Source: UBA5070 sp035352895
GTDB taxonomy: Bacteria; Fibrobacterota; Fibrobacteria; UBA5070
Length of the DNA stretch: 64,000 bases
Direction of reading: 5' to 3'
NCBI GenBank assembly: GCA_035352895.1
Contig: DAOPYN010000004.1
Location: 1 to 64,000, forward strand
Under the pieces are notes generated by a model. It was not told the DNA's origin. It searched no databases and saw only the letters and a program-made list of their open reading frames with translations. The position numbers and the translations under genes are program-made. This document shows positions 1-8,933 of the stretch, one piece after another (the first letter of the stretch is position 1; each line of letters begins with the position of its first letter).

Positions 1-40
1 ACGACAATATCTGTCATTTCGCAATGAGAACGGGAGAAAT

Positions 41-634
41 TCAGCATCCTGTTAAGTGGTCTTCCTCGTCGCGTTGAACAGCAGAACCAGAAAAGGGATT
101 GTATTCAGAAAGACTCATAGGAGTCTCTCCATTAAACCCTCTGGGCTGTAAAAAACCCCAAAGATGGATCTGCGCTGGCGGGTCTTTTTCCTCCCTGTCA
201 ATTCGGATGCACACCCACTGCGAAATTTCGGTGACAACAATCCCTACCGGATCTTTGTGGGATTCGCTTACCTCCTCCGAAGCATCGTCATTTTCTTCAG
301 CCAGCTCTACCAATGCCTCCTTTTCAAGCTTGGCGAAGTTTTTCTCCTTCAAAACTCTGGCAAAAAAATTTTCCTCGTGTCCTACCTCTAATTTTCGATG
401 CTTTGGATTTTCTTTTTTTTCCGTGTTATAATCAGTTAATGCGTGGCTTGCCGTGAATTCTTTGTCAGTTGAAAAATCAACAAATGGCAATGGCAATACA
501 ATAGGCGCCCCCCGTTCATGTGCGTCCGGATCTGCACATCCCCACCCGATGTACATTGACTTCCATCCAATTTCAATCGGCTTGATAGCCTGAGATTTTC
601 CTTCAACACCTTTTGCTTTATCTTCGATTCCCAT
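41..634 (-). CDS. Hypothetical acidic protein at the end of the secretion cassette
   Basis: A 197-residue protein that I do not recognise. It has no signal peptide and no membrane segment. The middle is rich in glutamate and lysine (about residues 75-130), and the C-terminal third has a beta-strand-like pattern with several tryptophans. The ATG is preceded by a GAGGAT sequence. It lies 16 bp downstream of the LysM protein gene, so it is probably the last visible member of the same transcription unit. The base composition is clearly AT-richer than the M15 and PAAR genes upstream, which is common for toxin-specific immunity or accessory genes that turn over quickly. An immunity or accessory role is inferred from position only. 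Confidence 0.6.
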   Translation of the reverse strand: MGIEDKAKGVEGKSQAIKPIEIGWKSMYIGWGCADPDAHERGAPIVLPLPFVDFSTDKEFTASHALTDYNTEKKENPKHRKLEVGHEENFFARVLKEKNFAKLEKEALVELAEENDDASEEVSESHKDPVGIVVTEISQWVCIRIDREEKDPPAQIHLWGFLQPRGFNGETPMSLSEYNPFSGSAVQRDEEDHLTGC

Positions 635-650
635 TTGAATTCATATCCTC

Positions 651-1952
651 TTAAAACAGCTTTTTGGGGACCTTTAGTCCCTCAGGAATTTTAGGCGCGC
701 TTGGTGCGCTTGGAATAGAGGGCACATCTGGAATTTTCGGAAGGTCCGGACGCTGGAAATTTGGCAGATCCAGCGAAGGAATCTTGGGAAGATCAAAGCT
801 CGGGAGCTTGAAATCCGGAAGGTGGAACCAGCTGTCATCCTCTTCGCTTGGTGGCCCGTAGAGGTCATCCACCACGGCATCCTTGTCCTTGGGCTGCATG
901 GCTTGTTGTTGCTCCAGCCTTGGATCGAATTGTGCGACGTAGTCTTCAAAACGGCAATCCACAGAATCTGAGAACATGAGATTTTCCCCTTCCAACCATA
1001 CCGCAAGGTCGGGAGAATCTGGAATCAAGAAATCAACTTCATCACCGGCCTTCAATTCTGCTTCTACCAGCAATTCAATCCGAGGGTGCTTGAGATAGAT
1101 CTGGAACGCCTTGGCTTTTTCGAATTTACGCACCCCTCCTTCTATATCCATTAAGGTATAGCTCAACACCTTAGCCGGATACTGGTAACCCTTATCGGCC
1201 AGATACTGATCATCCCATTTGTTCTTGAGCATCCATTCGCGGATGGAAATCTTGGTGGAATCCGGAAGTTTGAGCTCCGCACCTTCCTTGATCACATCGC
1301 ACGTGACTCCAGTGGCTCCCTTGTTCATTTCCCAAAGGATCCGCCAATTCCGGATTCCGTAACGTCCCGCCAGTTCGGAGAAGGATTCATCCGCCTTTGC
1401 CGTATAGGTCCCGCCGGCGACTTCCTTCAAGAACGGCTCCTGCGCCTCCTGGATGTAATTGCACAACGCCCCGAACAAATCGCCCTGCAGCGTAGCCGAG
1501 ATGTCGTGCTCGTCGGCATCGGGGTCGTCGTCTTCGTCCTGGTCTTCTTCCAGGTGGCGCCAGGGGCCCTGGTAGTAGCCCATCAGGCCCAGGTAGTAGC
1601 GGAGCCTCTCCACACTCATCTCCTCGTCGATGTCGTCATGGAGTTCGTGCGGGAATTTGTCGAGGTTCTTTTTCTTCTTCAGGCCCTCGTCGGAAGCGCC
1701 GTAGAGGATCATGAAGCGGCTGGGCATCAGGTGCGGATCGTTGTCCTTGCCCTTCTCGCAGGCCAGCTTGCAGATCTCCTGGTAGTTCAAGCATTCCACG
1801 GCCACCAGCGCCATCTGGTAGCCTTCCTTCTTCTCGATCTCCACGAGCTTGTCGGCGAGCTTCTTGATGGTCAGCGGAGGCACGTGGGTGACCTTCTCGG
1901 GGACGCCGGAAATCACCTTGGGCTTCTTCTGGGTGGTCGATTTCTTGCTCAT
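651..1952 (-). CDS. LysM-domain protein with proline-rich C-terminal tail
   Basis: A 433-residue protein without an export signal. Residues about 182-230 resemble a LysM module (YTAKADESFSELAGRYGI, then a helix and IKEGAELKLP), which would bind peptidoglycan or act as a spacer domain. The N-terminal 150 residues are helical and end in a run of acidic residues. From about residue 370 the chain is low in complexity, with repeated LPKIP/LPNF-type units, probably disordered. Its ATG overlaps the stop of the upstream M15 peptidase by 4 bp (ATGA), so the two are translationally coupled and likely work together. It could be an accessory or targeting subunit of the peptidase, or its immunity partner. 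The exact role is unknown. Confidence 0.75.
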   Translation of the reverse strand: MSKKSTTQKKPKVISGVPEKVTHVPPLTIKKLADKLVEIEKKEGYQMALVAVECLNYQEICKLACEKGKDNDPHLMPSRFMILYGASDEGLKKKKNLDKFPHELHDDIDEEMSVERLRYYLGLMGYYQGPWRHLEEDQDEDDDPDADEHDISATLQGDLFGALCNYIQEAQEPFLKEVAGGTYTAKADESFSELAGRYGIRNWRILWEMNKGATGVTCDVIKEGAELKLPDSTKISIREWMLKNKWDDQYLADKGYQYPAKVLSYTLMDIEGGVRKFEKAKAFQIYLKHPRIELLVEAELKAGDEVDFLIPDSPDLAVWLEGENLMFSDSVDCRFEDYVAQFDPRLEQQQAMQPKDKDAVVDDLYGPPSEEDDSWFHLPDFKLPSFDLPKIPSLDLPNFQRPDLPKIPDVPSIPSAPSAPKIPEGLKVPKKLF

Positions 1953-2983
1953 TCGTAGCTCCCCGGCCGCACCAGAAGCGTGGCCATGGGCGTGCCGTCC
2001 AGGTCCACCAGGTTCTTCGCGAAGTAGCGATCGTCCAACGCCTCGCGGTTCCAGGTGCGCACGTCCATGTGCACCCACGTGGGCGCGTGGCCGGCCCCCT
2101 TGCCACCCGGCTCCAGGGCGAACTTGTCGTTGGAGTTCCAGCTCACCTGGGCGCCCAGCTTTTCCTTGGCGATCTCGCGCATGGCGTCGGCGTCTGTGGA
2201 AGTCTGCGCCTTGGCAGGATCGCGCACCCACTTGTCGCCCACCTTGCTCTCGAAGTTGAGATCCACGGCCTTGCCCATGTGGTTGGTGGAGGATCGCGCC
2301 TTCTTGGTCTTGGGGTCCACGTGCAGCTTGTTGTCGTCGTGGCAGCGGTAGCCGCTGGAGAAGGCGGAGAACCGGATCTTGTCCTTGTGGATCACCGACC
2401 CGTAATGGATGAGCGCGCGGCTGGCCCACAGAAGCGACCGGTGGATCCCGGGGTATTCGTACTTGTGCCCCGCTTCGTTCTTGGTGGCCGCGTACTTGGA
2501 GGTGTATTCGTCCTTGCAGCGCCCCTTGCCGAACCCATCGCAAGTCCCGCACGGGCAGCGGAGCTTCTTGGTGAAGGAGATGGGGTGGGCGGCCGCGAAG
2601 GCGTCCAGGGCCTTCGCGAAGTCCATGTCGACCTTCCCCGTGGCTCCCCGGCCCATCACATCCTTCTCGAATCGCTTGACCGCTCCCAGCAGCGCATCGT
2701 CGAATTCCGTCCCCGGCAGGATCCCGCCGAACCCGGCCAGACGGATGCGGAGCTCTTCCACCGCAAGCCCCGAATTCCCCTTGGTGATGGACTTGAACCC
2801 GGAAAACAGACCCGGCTCGGGCTCCACGGGCTTCTTGGCCACCGGCGTGATCCGAAACGGGTTGAGCGGCTCCAGGATCGGAACCCACGACTTGAAGTAG
2901 CTCTCCAACTCGGCTTCGAGTTTTTCGAGCTTGGTGGGCGTCTTCCTCCCCTTCGGGTCGGCTCCCTTCTTCTCCCCGCTCAT
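1949..2983 (-). CDS. M15-family peptidoglycan peptidase with peptidoglycan-binding domain (predicted effector)
   Basis: A 344-residue protein. Residues about 64-125 fit a peptidoglycan-binding-1 helical domain. The C-terminal half fits a D,D-/L,D-carboxypeptidase of family M15: H235 and D241 sit in an HMGKAVDL motif (HxxGxAxD) and H305 and D307 in WVHMDV, the expected zinc ligands and catalytic region. Between the domains are four cysteines (C143, C145, C148, C156) in a CPCGTC...C arrangement, perhaps a structural metal knuckle. There is no Sec signal, which fits delivery by a type VI-like apparatus into a rival's periplasm rather than export by the producer. The gene overlaps the PAAR gene upstream and the LysM gene downstream by 4 bp each. 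Confidence 0.85.
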   Translation of the reverse strand: MSGEKKGADPKGRKTPTKLEKLEAELESYFKSWVPILEPLNPFRITPVAKKPVEPEPGLFSGFKSITKGNSGLAVEELRIRLAGFGGILPGTEFDDALLGAVKRFEKDVMGRGATGKVDMDFAKALDAFAAAHPISFTKKLRCPCGTCDGFGKGRCKDEYTSKYAATKNEAGHKYEYPGIHRSLLWASRALIHYGSVIHKDKIRFSAFSSGYRCHDDNKLHVDPKTKKARSSTNHMGKAVDLNFESKVGDKWVRDPAKAQTSTDADAMREIAKEKLGAQVSWNSNDKFALEPGGKGAGHAPTWVHMDVRTWNREALDDRYFAKNLVDLDGTPMATLLVRPGSYE

Positions 2984-4074
2984 GCGTCCTCCTCCTCGGG
3001 AGGGTGGCTTCCGAACTTGGCCGCGCCGCCCGCGCCCGCCTTGACCTTGATCTTTCCGGCAGAATCCGTTTTCACCTTGTGGATCTGCCCGTTGGGCTGG
3101 CGCACTTCGATGGTGTGGTTGGGCATGGCCTTGCCTTCGTGGTCGGTCATCTCGATCTTGAAGGCGGTGTCCAGAGGGATCTGCGGCGAGATCCCCAAGG
3201 CCCCATCGATCTGCGCCACCACCTCCACGGCGTGGTAGGAGGCGTCGCCCACCTCGAAGAGCGACTTCCAGCGTTCCTCGTCCAGCGTCCACTTCCCTTC
3301 CACCTTGCCGCCGGAAACCTTGACAGGAATCGTCCCCATGAAGAACCGGGAGTGGTCGTCGGCGACCAGGCTCACGTACAGTTCGCCCGCAACTCCGTCT
3401 TCCGCGTCGGTCTTGCAGCTGAAGGTGGTCTCGGTGCCGATCTCGATGGGCTTGGCCGAGCTTTTCACTTCGCCGGTGGCCAGGAGCGTGAGCTTGTAGG
3501 ATCCCTTCTTGGAGTAGCCTCCGTGCACGATCCTGCCGTCCGCCGGGGTGGATCCGCGCAGGATCTGTCCGTCGGGATCCTCGATCTTGTACGGGACCCC
3601 CAGGATGGGACGCCCCCCCTTGTCCTTGACCACCGCCTGGATCTGGTGGGATTCCGTGGGCGACTTCGATTCCTTTTCCAGTTTGACCGGCTCGATGGCC
3701 TTGGGACCCTTGGGCGCACTGGTGGCGGCCGCGGCCGCGGCACCCGCGCTCCCGGCTTGGGAACCGCTGCCCACTTCTCCGATCATCACGGTGAAGCACC
3801 CCAACACGATCTGCGAAGGCGGACCCACGCAGATGGCCATGTCGCCCAATCGCGCGGCGGGTTTTTTGCCCACCAACACACCCATGCTCCCCAGAATGAT
3901 GGGACCTCCCACGTGGGGGATGGGCGGCACCCCCGGAGTCACCATAGGGCACACGTGCTGGTCTCCCATGGTGGCCGCGGGCATCTTGCCGATCAGCACC
4001 GTGGGCACACCAGGGCCAACCACGGTGCCTCCGTGGGCGGTCATGTCAGTGAGTCTTGCGGCGGGTTTTCCCAT
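2980..4074 (-). CDS. PAAR-domain spike-tip protein with Ig-like C-terminal extension
   Basis: A 364-residue protein. The first 100 residues form a PAAR domain (start MGKPAARLTDMTAHGGTV, then repeated VGxGxPTVLIGxMPAA-like hairpins), which caps a VgrG spike and carries cargo. An Ala/Pro/Lys linker at about 112-140 leads to a fold with two regions like carboxypeptidase-regulatory or Ig modules (GGRPILGVPYKIEDPDGQ and GKAMPNHTIEVRQPNG), which are common in PAAR adaptors. The ATG at 4074 shares one base with the stop of the upstream lipoprotein, and the 3' end overlaps the M15 gene by 4 bp, so the M15 protein is the likely cargo. The first residues are encoded inside a 107-bp direct repeat. Confidence 0.88.
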   Translation of the reverse strand: MGKPAARLTDMTAHGGTVVGPGVPTVLIGKMPAATMGDQHVCPMVTPGVPPIPHVGGPIILGSMGVLVGKKPAARLGDMAICVGPPSQIVLGCFTVMIGEVGSGSQAGSAGAAAAAATSAPKGPKAIEPVKLEKESKSPTESHQIQAVVKDKGGRPILGVPYKIEDPDGQILRGSTPADGRIVHGGYSKKGSYKLTLLATGEVKSSAKPIEIGTETTFSCKTDAEDGVAGELYVSLVADDHSRFFMGTIPVKVSGGKVEGKWTLDEERWKSLFEVGDASYHAVEVVAQIDGALGISPQIPLDTAFKIEMTDHEGKAMPNHTIEVRQPNGQIHKVKTDSAGKIKVKAGAGGAAKFGSHPPEEEDA

Positions 4075-4141
4075 CACTTCACCTCGGATTCGAGCGCGGC
4101 CAAGCTGAGCTTGGCCTCGGGGTAACGGCGGTTGATGTCGG
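4035..4141. repeat. 107-bp direct repeat, copy 1 (lipoprotein A end / PAAR start)
   Basis: This segment matches 5378-5484 with only three mismatches and no gaps, at a constant offset of 1343 bp. It covers the last residues of a lipoprotein gene, the overlapping stop/start and the first codons of the PAAR gene. It marks the boundary of a duplicated unit. Confidence 0.95.
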
Positions 4142-5312
4142 AGAAGATATCTTCCAGGCGGGCCATGACAATTTTTGCGACGCCATGCTCCCGCATGGCG
4201 AAGGCAAGCACGTTTCCGTTGTGCGAAAGTACCGGCCATTGCACTTCTGCAAACGGAGCAAGCCGATAGACGGTCGGGTTGTAGAACTTTTCGCCGGCCT
4301 TGACGTGAATTAGGTACAGGCTGGTTTCATCCCGCCTCTTGATCCCGATCAAGGCAAGATTCAAGCTTGGGTGAGCCAAAAGGAAGCTCACGTCGTTCTT
4401 CAGGTGCAGAGCTTTCGGCTCCAGGACAATGGGCTGGAGATGCGCGGAATCATTCAAGGCACTCAGCAAGAAGAGATCCGAGCCTGGGAATCGGCCCACC
4501 GTCAAACCGGGCAAAACTCCCCATGCATCCTTGGTCTGGCTCAAGACAGGACCGAAAGGGTACATTCTGCTGCTTGTAGAGCCTGATATCTGAATCTGGC
4601 TTGCCGCTAAAACATTCAGTGCTGTGGCTATCGGGTGATTTTTTTCCTCCCCATCCCAAGTGAAGAATTGTGACATATTTTGGACTTTACCTAGAGGGCC
4701 AGACCAATAGGTTAGAATGCCATCTTTTGTGGCTAATGTCCAAATGGAGTGCGATCTGAACGAGCCCGGAACAATTAGGGTTCGCTCCATTTTCAGATCG
4801 CTCGACATCCTAAATATTTCGAAAGTAGACTGACGCCCTCGCCCAACTCCTGTTACGAACAGCTCTCCGTTTTTCCCCCTGTAAAAACCTCCCGATGGCT
4901 CGAATACGCCATTGGGTCCTTCCCAAATCATTTTTGATCCATCGCTTGAAAATGCGTAAACCCCCGCTCGCTGAGAAAGAAAAAACCCATCGTCCAATGG
5001 GTATACAAAGTGGCTGGTGCCAATCCCATAATCTTTCAACGAAATCGAATACCTATATAGATGCCCGTCGCGTATCTCGAACTGGTCAAAGGCCTCTCCA
5101 CTCGGGACCGAAACCTGGAAAGATTCCATGGTGGTGCCTGGAATCAGGTGTTGCCCCTCGATATTGTAATTATGAAACCTTGCCACCCTAAATGCCGCTC
5201 GGTTTTCCACGGGCACCCTCATCGCGCAACTTGAGAGGGGAGCCATCAGCACCCCAAAAGCAAGGAGTGTTTGAACAATCCACCCCAATGAGGTCAGTCG
5301 ATTCGAGACCAT
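4074..5312 (-). CDS. Lipoprotein A, paralogue of the next gene; candidate immunity protein
   Basis: A 412-residue predicted lipoprotein with a hydrophobic signal ending in LSSC (cysteine 29). The body alternates short beta strands and loops, suggestive of a beta-propeller. Its last 80 residues align with lipoprotein B, and the tail DINRRYPEAKLSLAA is identical. I chose the ATG before VSNRL because it gives a clean signal peptide. The reading frame stays open upstream through MGKPAARLTDMTA, a duplicated copy of the PAAR start, so an N-terminally extended product from 5417 is also possible. The DNA is AT-richer than the PAAR gene. Placement directly before PAAR and M15 suggests periplasmic immunity, which is inferred. 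Confidence 0.75.
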   Translation of the reverse strand: MVSNRLTSLGWIVQTLLAFGVLMAPLSSCAMRVPVENRAAFRVARFHNYNIEGQHLIPGTTMESFQVSVPSGEAFDQFEIRDGHLYRYSISLKDYGIGTSHFVYPLDDGFFLSQRAGVYAFSSDGSKMIWEGPNGVFEPSGGFYRGKNGELFVTGVGRGRQSTFEIFRMSSDLKMERTLIVPGSFRSHSIWTLATKDGILTYWSGPLGKVQNMSQFFTWDGEEKNHPIATALNVLAASQIQISGSTSSRMYPFGPVLSQTKDAWGVLPGLTVGRFPGSDLFLLSALNDSAHLQPIVLEPKALHLKNDVSFLLAHPSLNLALIGIKRRDETSLYLIHVKAGEKFYNPTVYRLAPFAEVQWPVLSHNGNVLAFAMREHGVAKIVMARLEDIFSDINRRYPEAKLSLAALESEVK

Positions 5313-5377
5313 TTCCCAATCCAAACCTGCACAAATCCCGCCTTCAAGACACGCAACACCAACCCAACCACCCTCGC

Positions 5378-5484
5378 GGGCGGTCATGTCAGTGAGTCTT
5401 GCGGCGGGTTTTCCCATCACTTCACCTCGGATGCGAGCGCGGCCAAGCTGAGCTTGGCTTCGGGGTAACGACGGTTGATGTCGG
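5378..5484. repeat. 107-bp direct repeat, copy 2 (lipoprotein B end / orphan PAAR start)
   Basis: The second copy of the junction repeat. It covers the end of lipoprotein B and an orphan PAAR start whose frame runs into lipoprotein A instead of a PAAR protein. The similarity stops abruptly on both sides, as expected for a tandem duplication or insertion of a 1343-bp unit. Confidence 0.95.
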
Positions 5485-6667
5485 TGAGGATGTCTTCCAC
5501 CTTGGCGGCGGTGATCGCCCATTGGTCTTCGTGGATTGTGGCAAAGAGAATTGTGGATCCATCCCGCGAAATGGTCAGGTTGTGGATTTTCTCGAATGGC
5601 CGAACCCGGTAGGTTTGAGCAACGAATTGGCCTTCGATTCGACGCACGACCCCGAGCCAGAGCAGCGTGGAATCCTCGCCTTCCTGGACGCTGGCGAAAA
5701 AGAAATCGTGCTTGGGCGGCACCACGAGTTCATCAATGCGCTCCGCAACCGGTCGCTTGGTCTCGAAGGCCACCCCCTTGGCCTTGGGCGGAGACCCGAT
5801 GGTCAGCACGGAGGTCAGGCTGGAGGGGCCACCTGGGTAGGCCGGATGGCTGAAGAGAGCCCAAGGTCGGGCGACGCCTTGGCACCACAAGGTGTTCTCC
5901 AGCCATTTGGAACGGGAAGGCGCGACGATTCTTGCTCCATTGGCCAGCATCGCGTTGAGGCATTCCCCCAGTGCCCCGCCGGCAGGCTGAGCATGAAGGT
6001 CGAAAACCCGGTAACCTGCTTCGACGCTGTCAGAACTTGACTGTTCGGAAGGAAGGATCGCGAATCCATCCGGAAAAGGAATCATTTCCACATCGACCGG
6101 AAGCTTCAGCAGGGTGGAATGGGAAAGGCTGGGGGTGTATCTGCGGATTTCCACCGAATTCAAGGATGGATCCACCGATGGGGCAAGGCGAACCGCCACC
6201 ACCAGGTTCCCCGTGCCGGGCTCGCTTGCCAGCACTCCGGTGGTCGCCAGAGTGCCGCGCTCCTCTGCCAAGATCTGTTCGTGAACGACGGACGATTTGT
6301 CCATGTCGATCAAGGCAAGTCCCATGAGTTCGAACAGATACGCCCCATTCGAAGACAGTGAGATCTTGTAGTCCGAATCAAAACGCCAACCCTCGATGTG
6401 GACCCGCTCTTCCAGGATCTGGGCATCCTTCAATGACAATTTCTGTATATCCTGGTGGTCGCTGGGCATGGCGTGGAAATCGTCAGGACCAAGACCCGCC
6501 GCGAACACCTGCGTTTCCGGGTGGATGTCGTCAATCTGTCGGTATCGGAAAAGATCGTCTTGCATGGTCGGGCCTTTCGAGCATCCGGAGAACACGCAGG
6601 CAAGGACGCCGAAAAGGATCCTCGCCCATCGCGAACTACGACATCTTGGTTTTGATCTTCTTGTCAT
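5417..6667 (-). CDS. Lipoprotein B, paralogue of lipoprotein A; candidate immunity protein
   Basis: A 416-residue predicted lipoprotein. I chose the ATG at 6667 because it gives a basic start (MTRRSKPRCR), a hydrophobic stretch and an FSGC lipobox (cysteine 29); upstream codons would add a long unlikely leader. The start lies 32 bp inside the amidohydrolase gene, so translation is coupled. The body is rich in beta strands, and the C-terminal 80 residues are homologous to lipoprotein A, ending in EDILTDINRRYPEAKLSLAA. It probably faces the periplasm. A protective role against the amidohydrolase or M15 protein is plausible but only inferred from order. Confidence 0.75.
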   Translation of the reverse strand: MTRRSKPRCRSSRWARILFGVLACVFSGCSKGPTMQDDLFRYRQIDDIHPETQVFAAGLGPDDFHAMPSDHQDIQKLSLKDAQILEERVHIEGWRFDSDYKISLSSNGAYLFELMGLALIDMDKSSVVHEQILAEERGTLATTGVLASEPGTGNLVVAVRLAPSVDPSLNSVEIRRYTPSLSHSTLLKLPVDVEMIPFPDGFAILPSEQSSSDSVEAGYRVFDLHAQPAGGALGECLNAMLANGARIVAPSRSKWLENTLWCQGVARPWALFSHPAYPGGPSSLTSVLTIGSPPKAKGVAFETKRPVAERIDELVVPPKHDFFFASVQEGEDSTLLWLGVVRRIEGQFVAQTYRVRPFEKIHNLTISRDGSTILFATIHEDQWAITAAKVEDILTDINRRYPEAKLSLAALASEVK

Positions 6668-8915
6668 TCTTGTACAGGCACTCGAGCTTGTCTCCTTGGA
6701 AGTCCGTGAAGATCGCGTCGGGAATATCTCCAAGCCAAGGCCAGGCGCCGCCTCCCACGAGGGATGCGACCTTCTTGAGGCCGATGTATTGTATCGGGTT
6801 CAAAAAGCAAACCCTCACGAAAAAATCCGCTGGCATCTGGGGAATCTGCTCCTTGAACGCCCTTGCGTACCGGTGCAGGATGTTCTCCTTGGTCCACTTG
6901 TAGTTTTTCACCATCGACTCGTTGCCCAACAGCGGCCAATCGGTTCCCCACATCACCCGCTCCAGCAGCACAGGTTTGTTCTTTCGCGCCCAGTCGAACA
7001 ATTCCTGGAACTTCGCCGCATTGCGGGAATTCAGCATGACGTAGCTCAGGTCGATGAACACCCTGTTGTCCGGCTGCACGAGATCGATCAGATCGGCGAG
7101 AAACCAGTGGGAATTGGCCCGATCGATCTTCGCTCCGTTGAACTGGATTGTCAATTCGTGTCGAGTCGATTTCGGTTCCCGCACCTTTCTTTCACCCCAT
7201 CCATCGGAATCGAGATGTGCCGAATCGCCGAAGTGCGCGAGGCAAAGTCGCAATTTCTTGTGCCGCTCCACCACCGGCTTCCAGGCGTTGGGAGACACGT
7301 AGTTCTGGGTGAACCACCAATTGCTTTCCGGGCCCGTTTCCGGAGCCCGCCGATTGCCCTGCTTGTCCACCAGGAATTTGCCATCCGGCCCCGGTACCGA
7401 AAACGGGAAGCTGTCCGGCCAACCGTCGGCGTCCAAGACTGGCGCGGCCTTGATCATGTTCTGCTCGGTGAGCAGCTCGTGGTAGAACTTTCGATCGTGC
7501 GAGTAGAATCCAACCGGGGTGCAGTGGTTCAGGATGGGGATGTCGGCGGCTTCGCACTGGTCATAGAAGGGTTTGAGCACGGACTTCAGATAAGGGTCGT
7601 TGGGCGCCCATCCCATGGCCGTATAGAGTTTGTACCCGAAGAACTTGCTGGACCGGTTCCAGGTCTGGGACTGGACCGCGAACATCATGCTCAGTTCCAA
7701 TCGACTCTTCTCGGTAGGGAAAACGCTTGTATTCACATGCCGACGCGGCTCGAAGTGGAAGAAGGGCATCGAGGCGATCTTGCTGTTGCCACGGCTTCGC
7801 GTCCATACCTCGGCGTGGTCCTGCAACTGCACCGACCAGGGCACGTACGCCTTCGCGTCCTGCGAAGACATGTAGCACCAGGTTTCCTGATGGGAGGAGC
7901 TCGGGGTCGGCGAATCCACCGGAATCGTGACGGTTCCCATCCCCATTCCGATCGGCATCCCCATGCCCATCCCCATCGGGGGCATGGTCGAGATGACCTG
8001 GGGGACGTTGTTGGTGAAACGCTTCCATTTTTTGTTCCAACAGTACCAGGTCTTCTTGTATTCCCTCCTAGTGATGGGAATCCCGAAATATCCCAGGAAG
8101 TGCATGTATTCCATGTCCATGGGCATCAGGGTCGCGCTGGCGGTGTGGGAGTCCGACAAGAACGGGAAGATCGACTTGAAATTGCCGGCAGCCATCTGGC
8201 TTGCGAAGGCGTCGCCAATGGCTGGAGTGGACTGCTTGCCGATATCGCCCGCCTCGCCCATGACAAACCACCAACCCGCCAAATAATCCTGCGTGTCGTA
8301 GGAAGGCTCAAGAAAGGTGGTGACTCCACTCTTTTCCCAGATGCCTGGCAGCGGAGCGCAATGGTTGCTCATCACGTGGCTGTGCATCTCGAAGTGGCCA
8401 GGAATTTCTCCGCGCCAGAGATAGATCAGGGGATAGCTGGCCGGTTTCGCGAAGGCGTGCGCCACCGACCACTTGCCCCTGCCCGAATGACAAGTCGGAA
8501 ATGAGACGGATTTTGGCAAGGCGGCAGCCTTGCTCGATGCGGGAACGTAGGCGATTGTGGAAAAATCCGCCGGAAGAGGACCTGTGATGGTAATGAACAC
8601 GTTCTTGTCCGCCCCCTTCGGGCGGTAGCCGATCTCCAAGGATTCGAATTTCTTCTTCCAGGGGACCCTGCAAAGGACATAGGCGAATCCCGATGCTTCT
8701 TTGATCTCGGAGGTTGAAAAGACGAGGAGATCGTCGCAATCTGGATAGACCGGAGGAGGTCCGTAGGCCATCGCCGCCATGAACGAGATCGAGGTGAAAT
8801 TGGAACGGACCACGATCTCTTCCGGCATCTTCTTCAGCTCGGCAAGGTCGTGGTTGAACAAAAGCACGAACTCGAGGAAGTCGTTGTCGTTTGCGTGCTG
8901 GAGACTTGTTTTCAT
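6636..8915 (-). CDS. Large amidohydrolase-2 family protein (predicted secreted cargo enzyme)
   Basis: A 759-residue protein with the metal-dependent hydrolase (amidohydrolase-2, TIM barrel) motifs in order: HSH at 178-180, LNHC near 464, HFG near 561, DLS near 622 and WGTDW at 656-660, the last being the conserved metal-binding aspartate region. The first 160 residues form a separate beta-rich domain. A Met-Gly-Pro low-complexity stretch (PPMGMGMGMPIGMGMG) lies at about 312-327, inside an insertion between barrel motifs. There is no signal peptide. It sits 18 bp after the Ig-like gene and overlaps lipoprotein B. The substrate cannot be told from sequence. Its place among PAAR and DUF2169 genes suggests a type VI-type effector. 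Confidence 0.8.
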   Translation of the reverse strand: MKTSLQHANDNDFLEFVLLFNHDLAELKKMPEEIVVRSNFTSISFMAAMAYGPPPVYPDCDDLLVFSTSEIKEASGFAYVLCRVPWKKKFESLEIGYRPKGADKNVFITITGPLPADFSTIAYVPASSKAAALPKSVSFPTCHSGRGKWSVAHAFAKPASYPLIYLWRGEIPGHFEMHSHVMSNHCAPLPGIWEKSGVTTFLEPSYDTQDYLAGWWFVMGEAGDIGKQSTPAIGDAFASQMAAGNFKSIFPFLSDSHTASATLMPMDMEYMHFLGYFGIPITRREYKKTWYCWNKKWKRFTNNVPQVISTMPPMGMGMGMPIGMGMGTVTIPVDSPTPSSSHQETWCYMSSQDAKAYVPWSVQLQDHAEVWTRSRGNSKIASMPFFHFEPRRHVNTSVFPTEKSRLELSMMFAVQSQTWNRSSKFFGYKLYTAMGWAPNDPYLKSVLKPFYDQCEAADIPILNHCTPVGFYSHDRKFYHELLTEQNMIKAAPVLDADGWPDSFPFSVPGPDGKFLVDKQGNRRAPETGPESNWWFTQNYVSPNAWKPVVERHKKLRLCLAHFGDSAHLDSDGWGERKVREPKSTRHELTIQFNGAKIDRANSHWFLADLIDLVQPDNRVFIDLSYVMLNSRNAAKFQELFDWARKNKPVLLERVMWGTDWPLLGNESMVKNYKWTKENILHRYARAFKEQIPQMPADFFVRVCFLNPIQYIGLKKVASLVGGGAWPWLGDIPDAIFTDFQGDKLECLYKNDKKIKTKMS

Positions 8916-8933
8916 GGAGGTTCCTTTCCCTGC

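Noticed and set aside
2069..3238. Long plus-strand open frame opposite the M15 and PAAR genes
   Set aside because: It is a shadow of GC-rich codons on the other strand. It has no family features, while the minus-strand frames contain clear catalytic motifs and stop/start overlaps.
6396..8504. 702-codon plus-strand open frame opposite the amidohydrolase
   Set aside because: The translation is rich in His/Arg/Val/Gly without any fold signal, and the minus strand encodes conserved metal-binding motifs.
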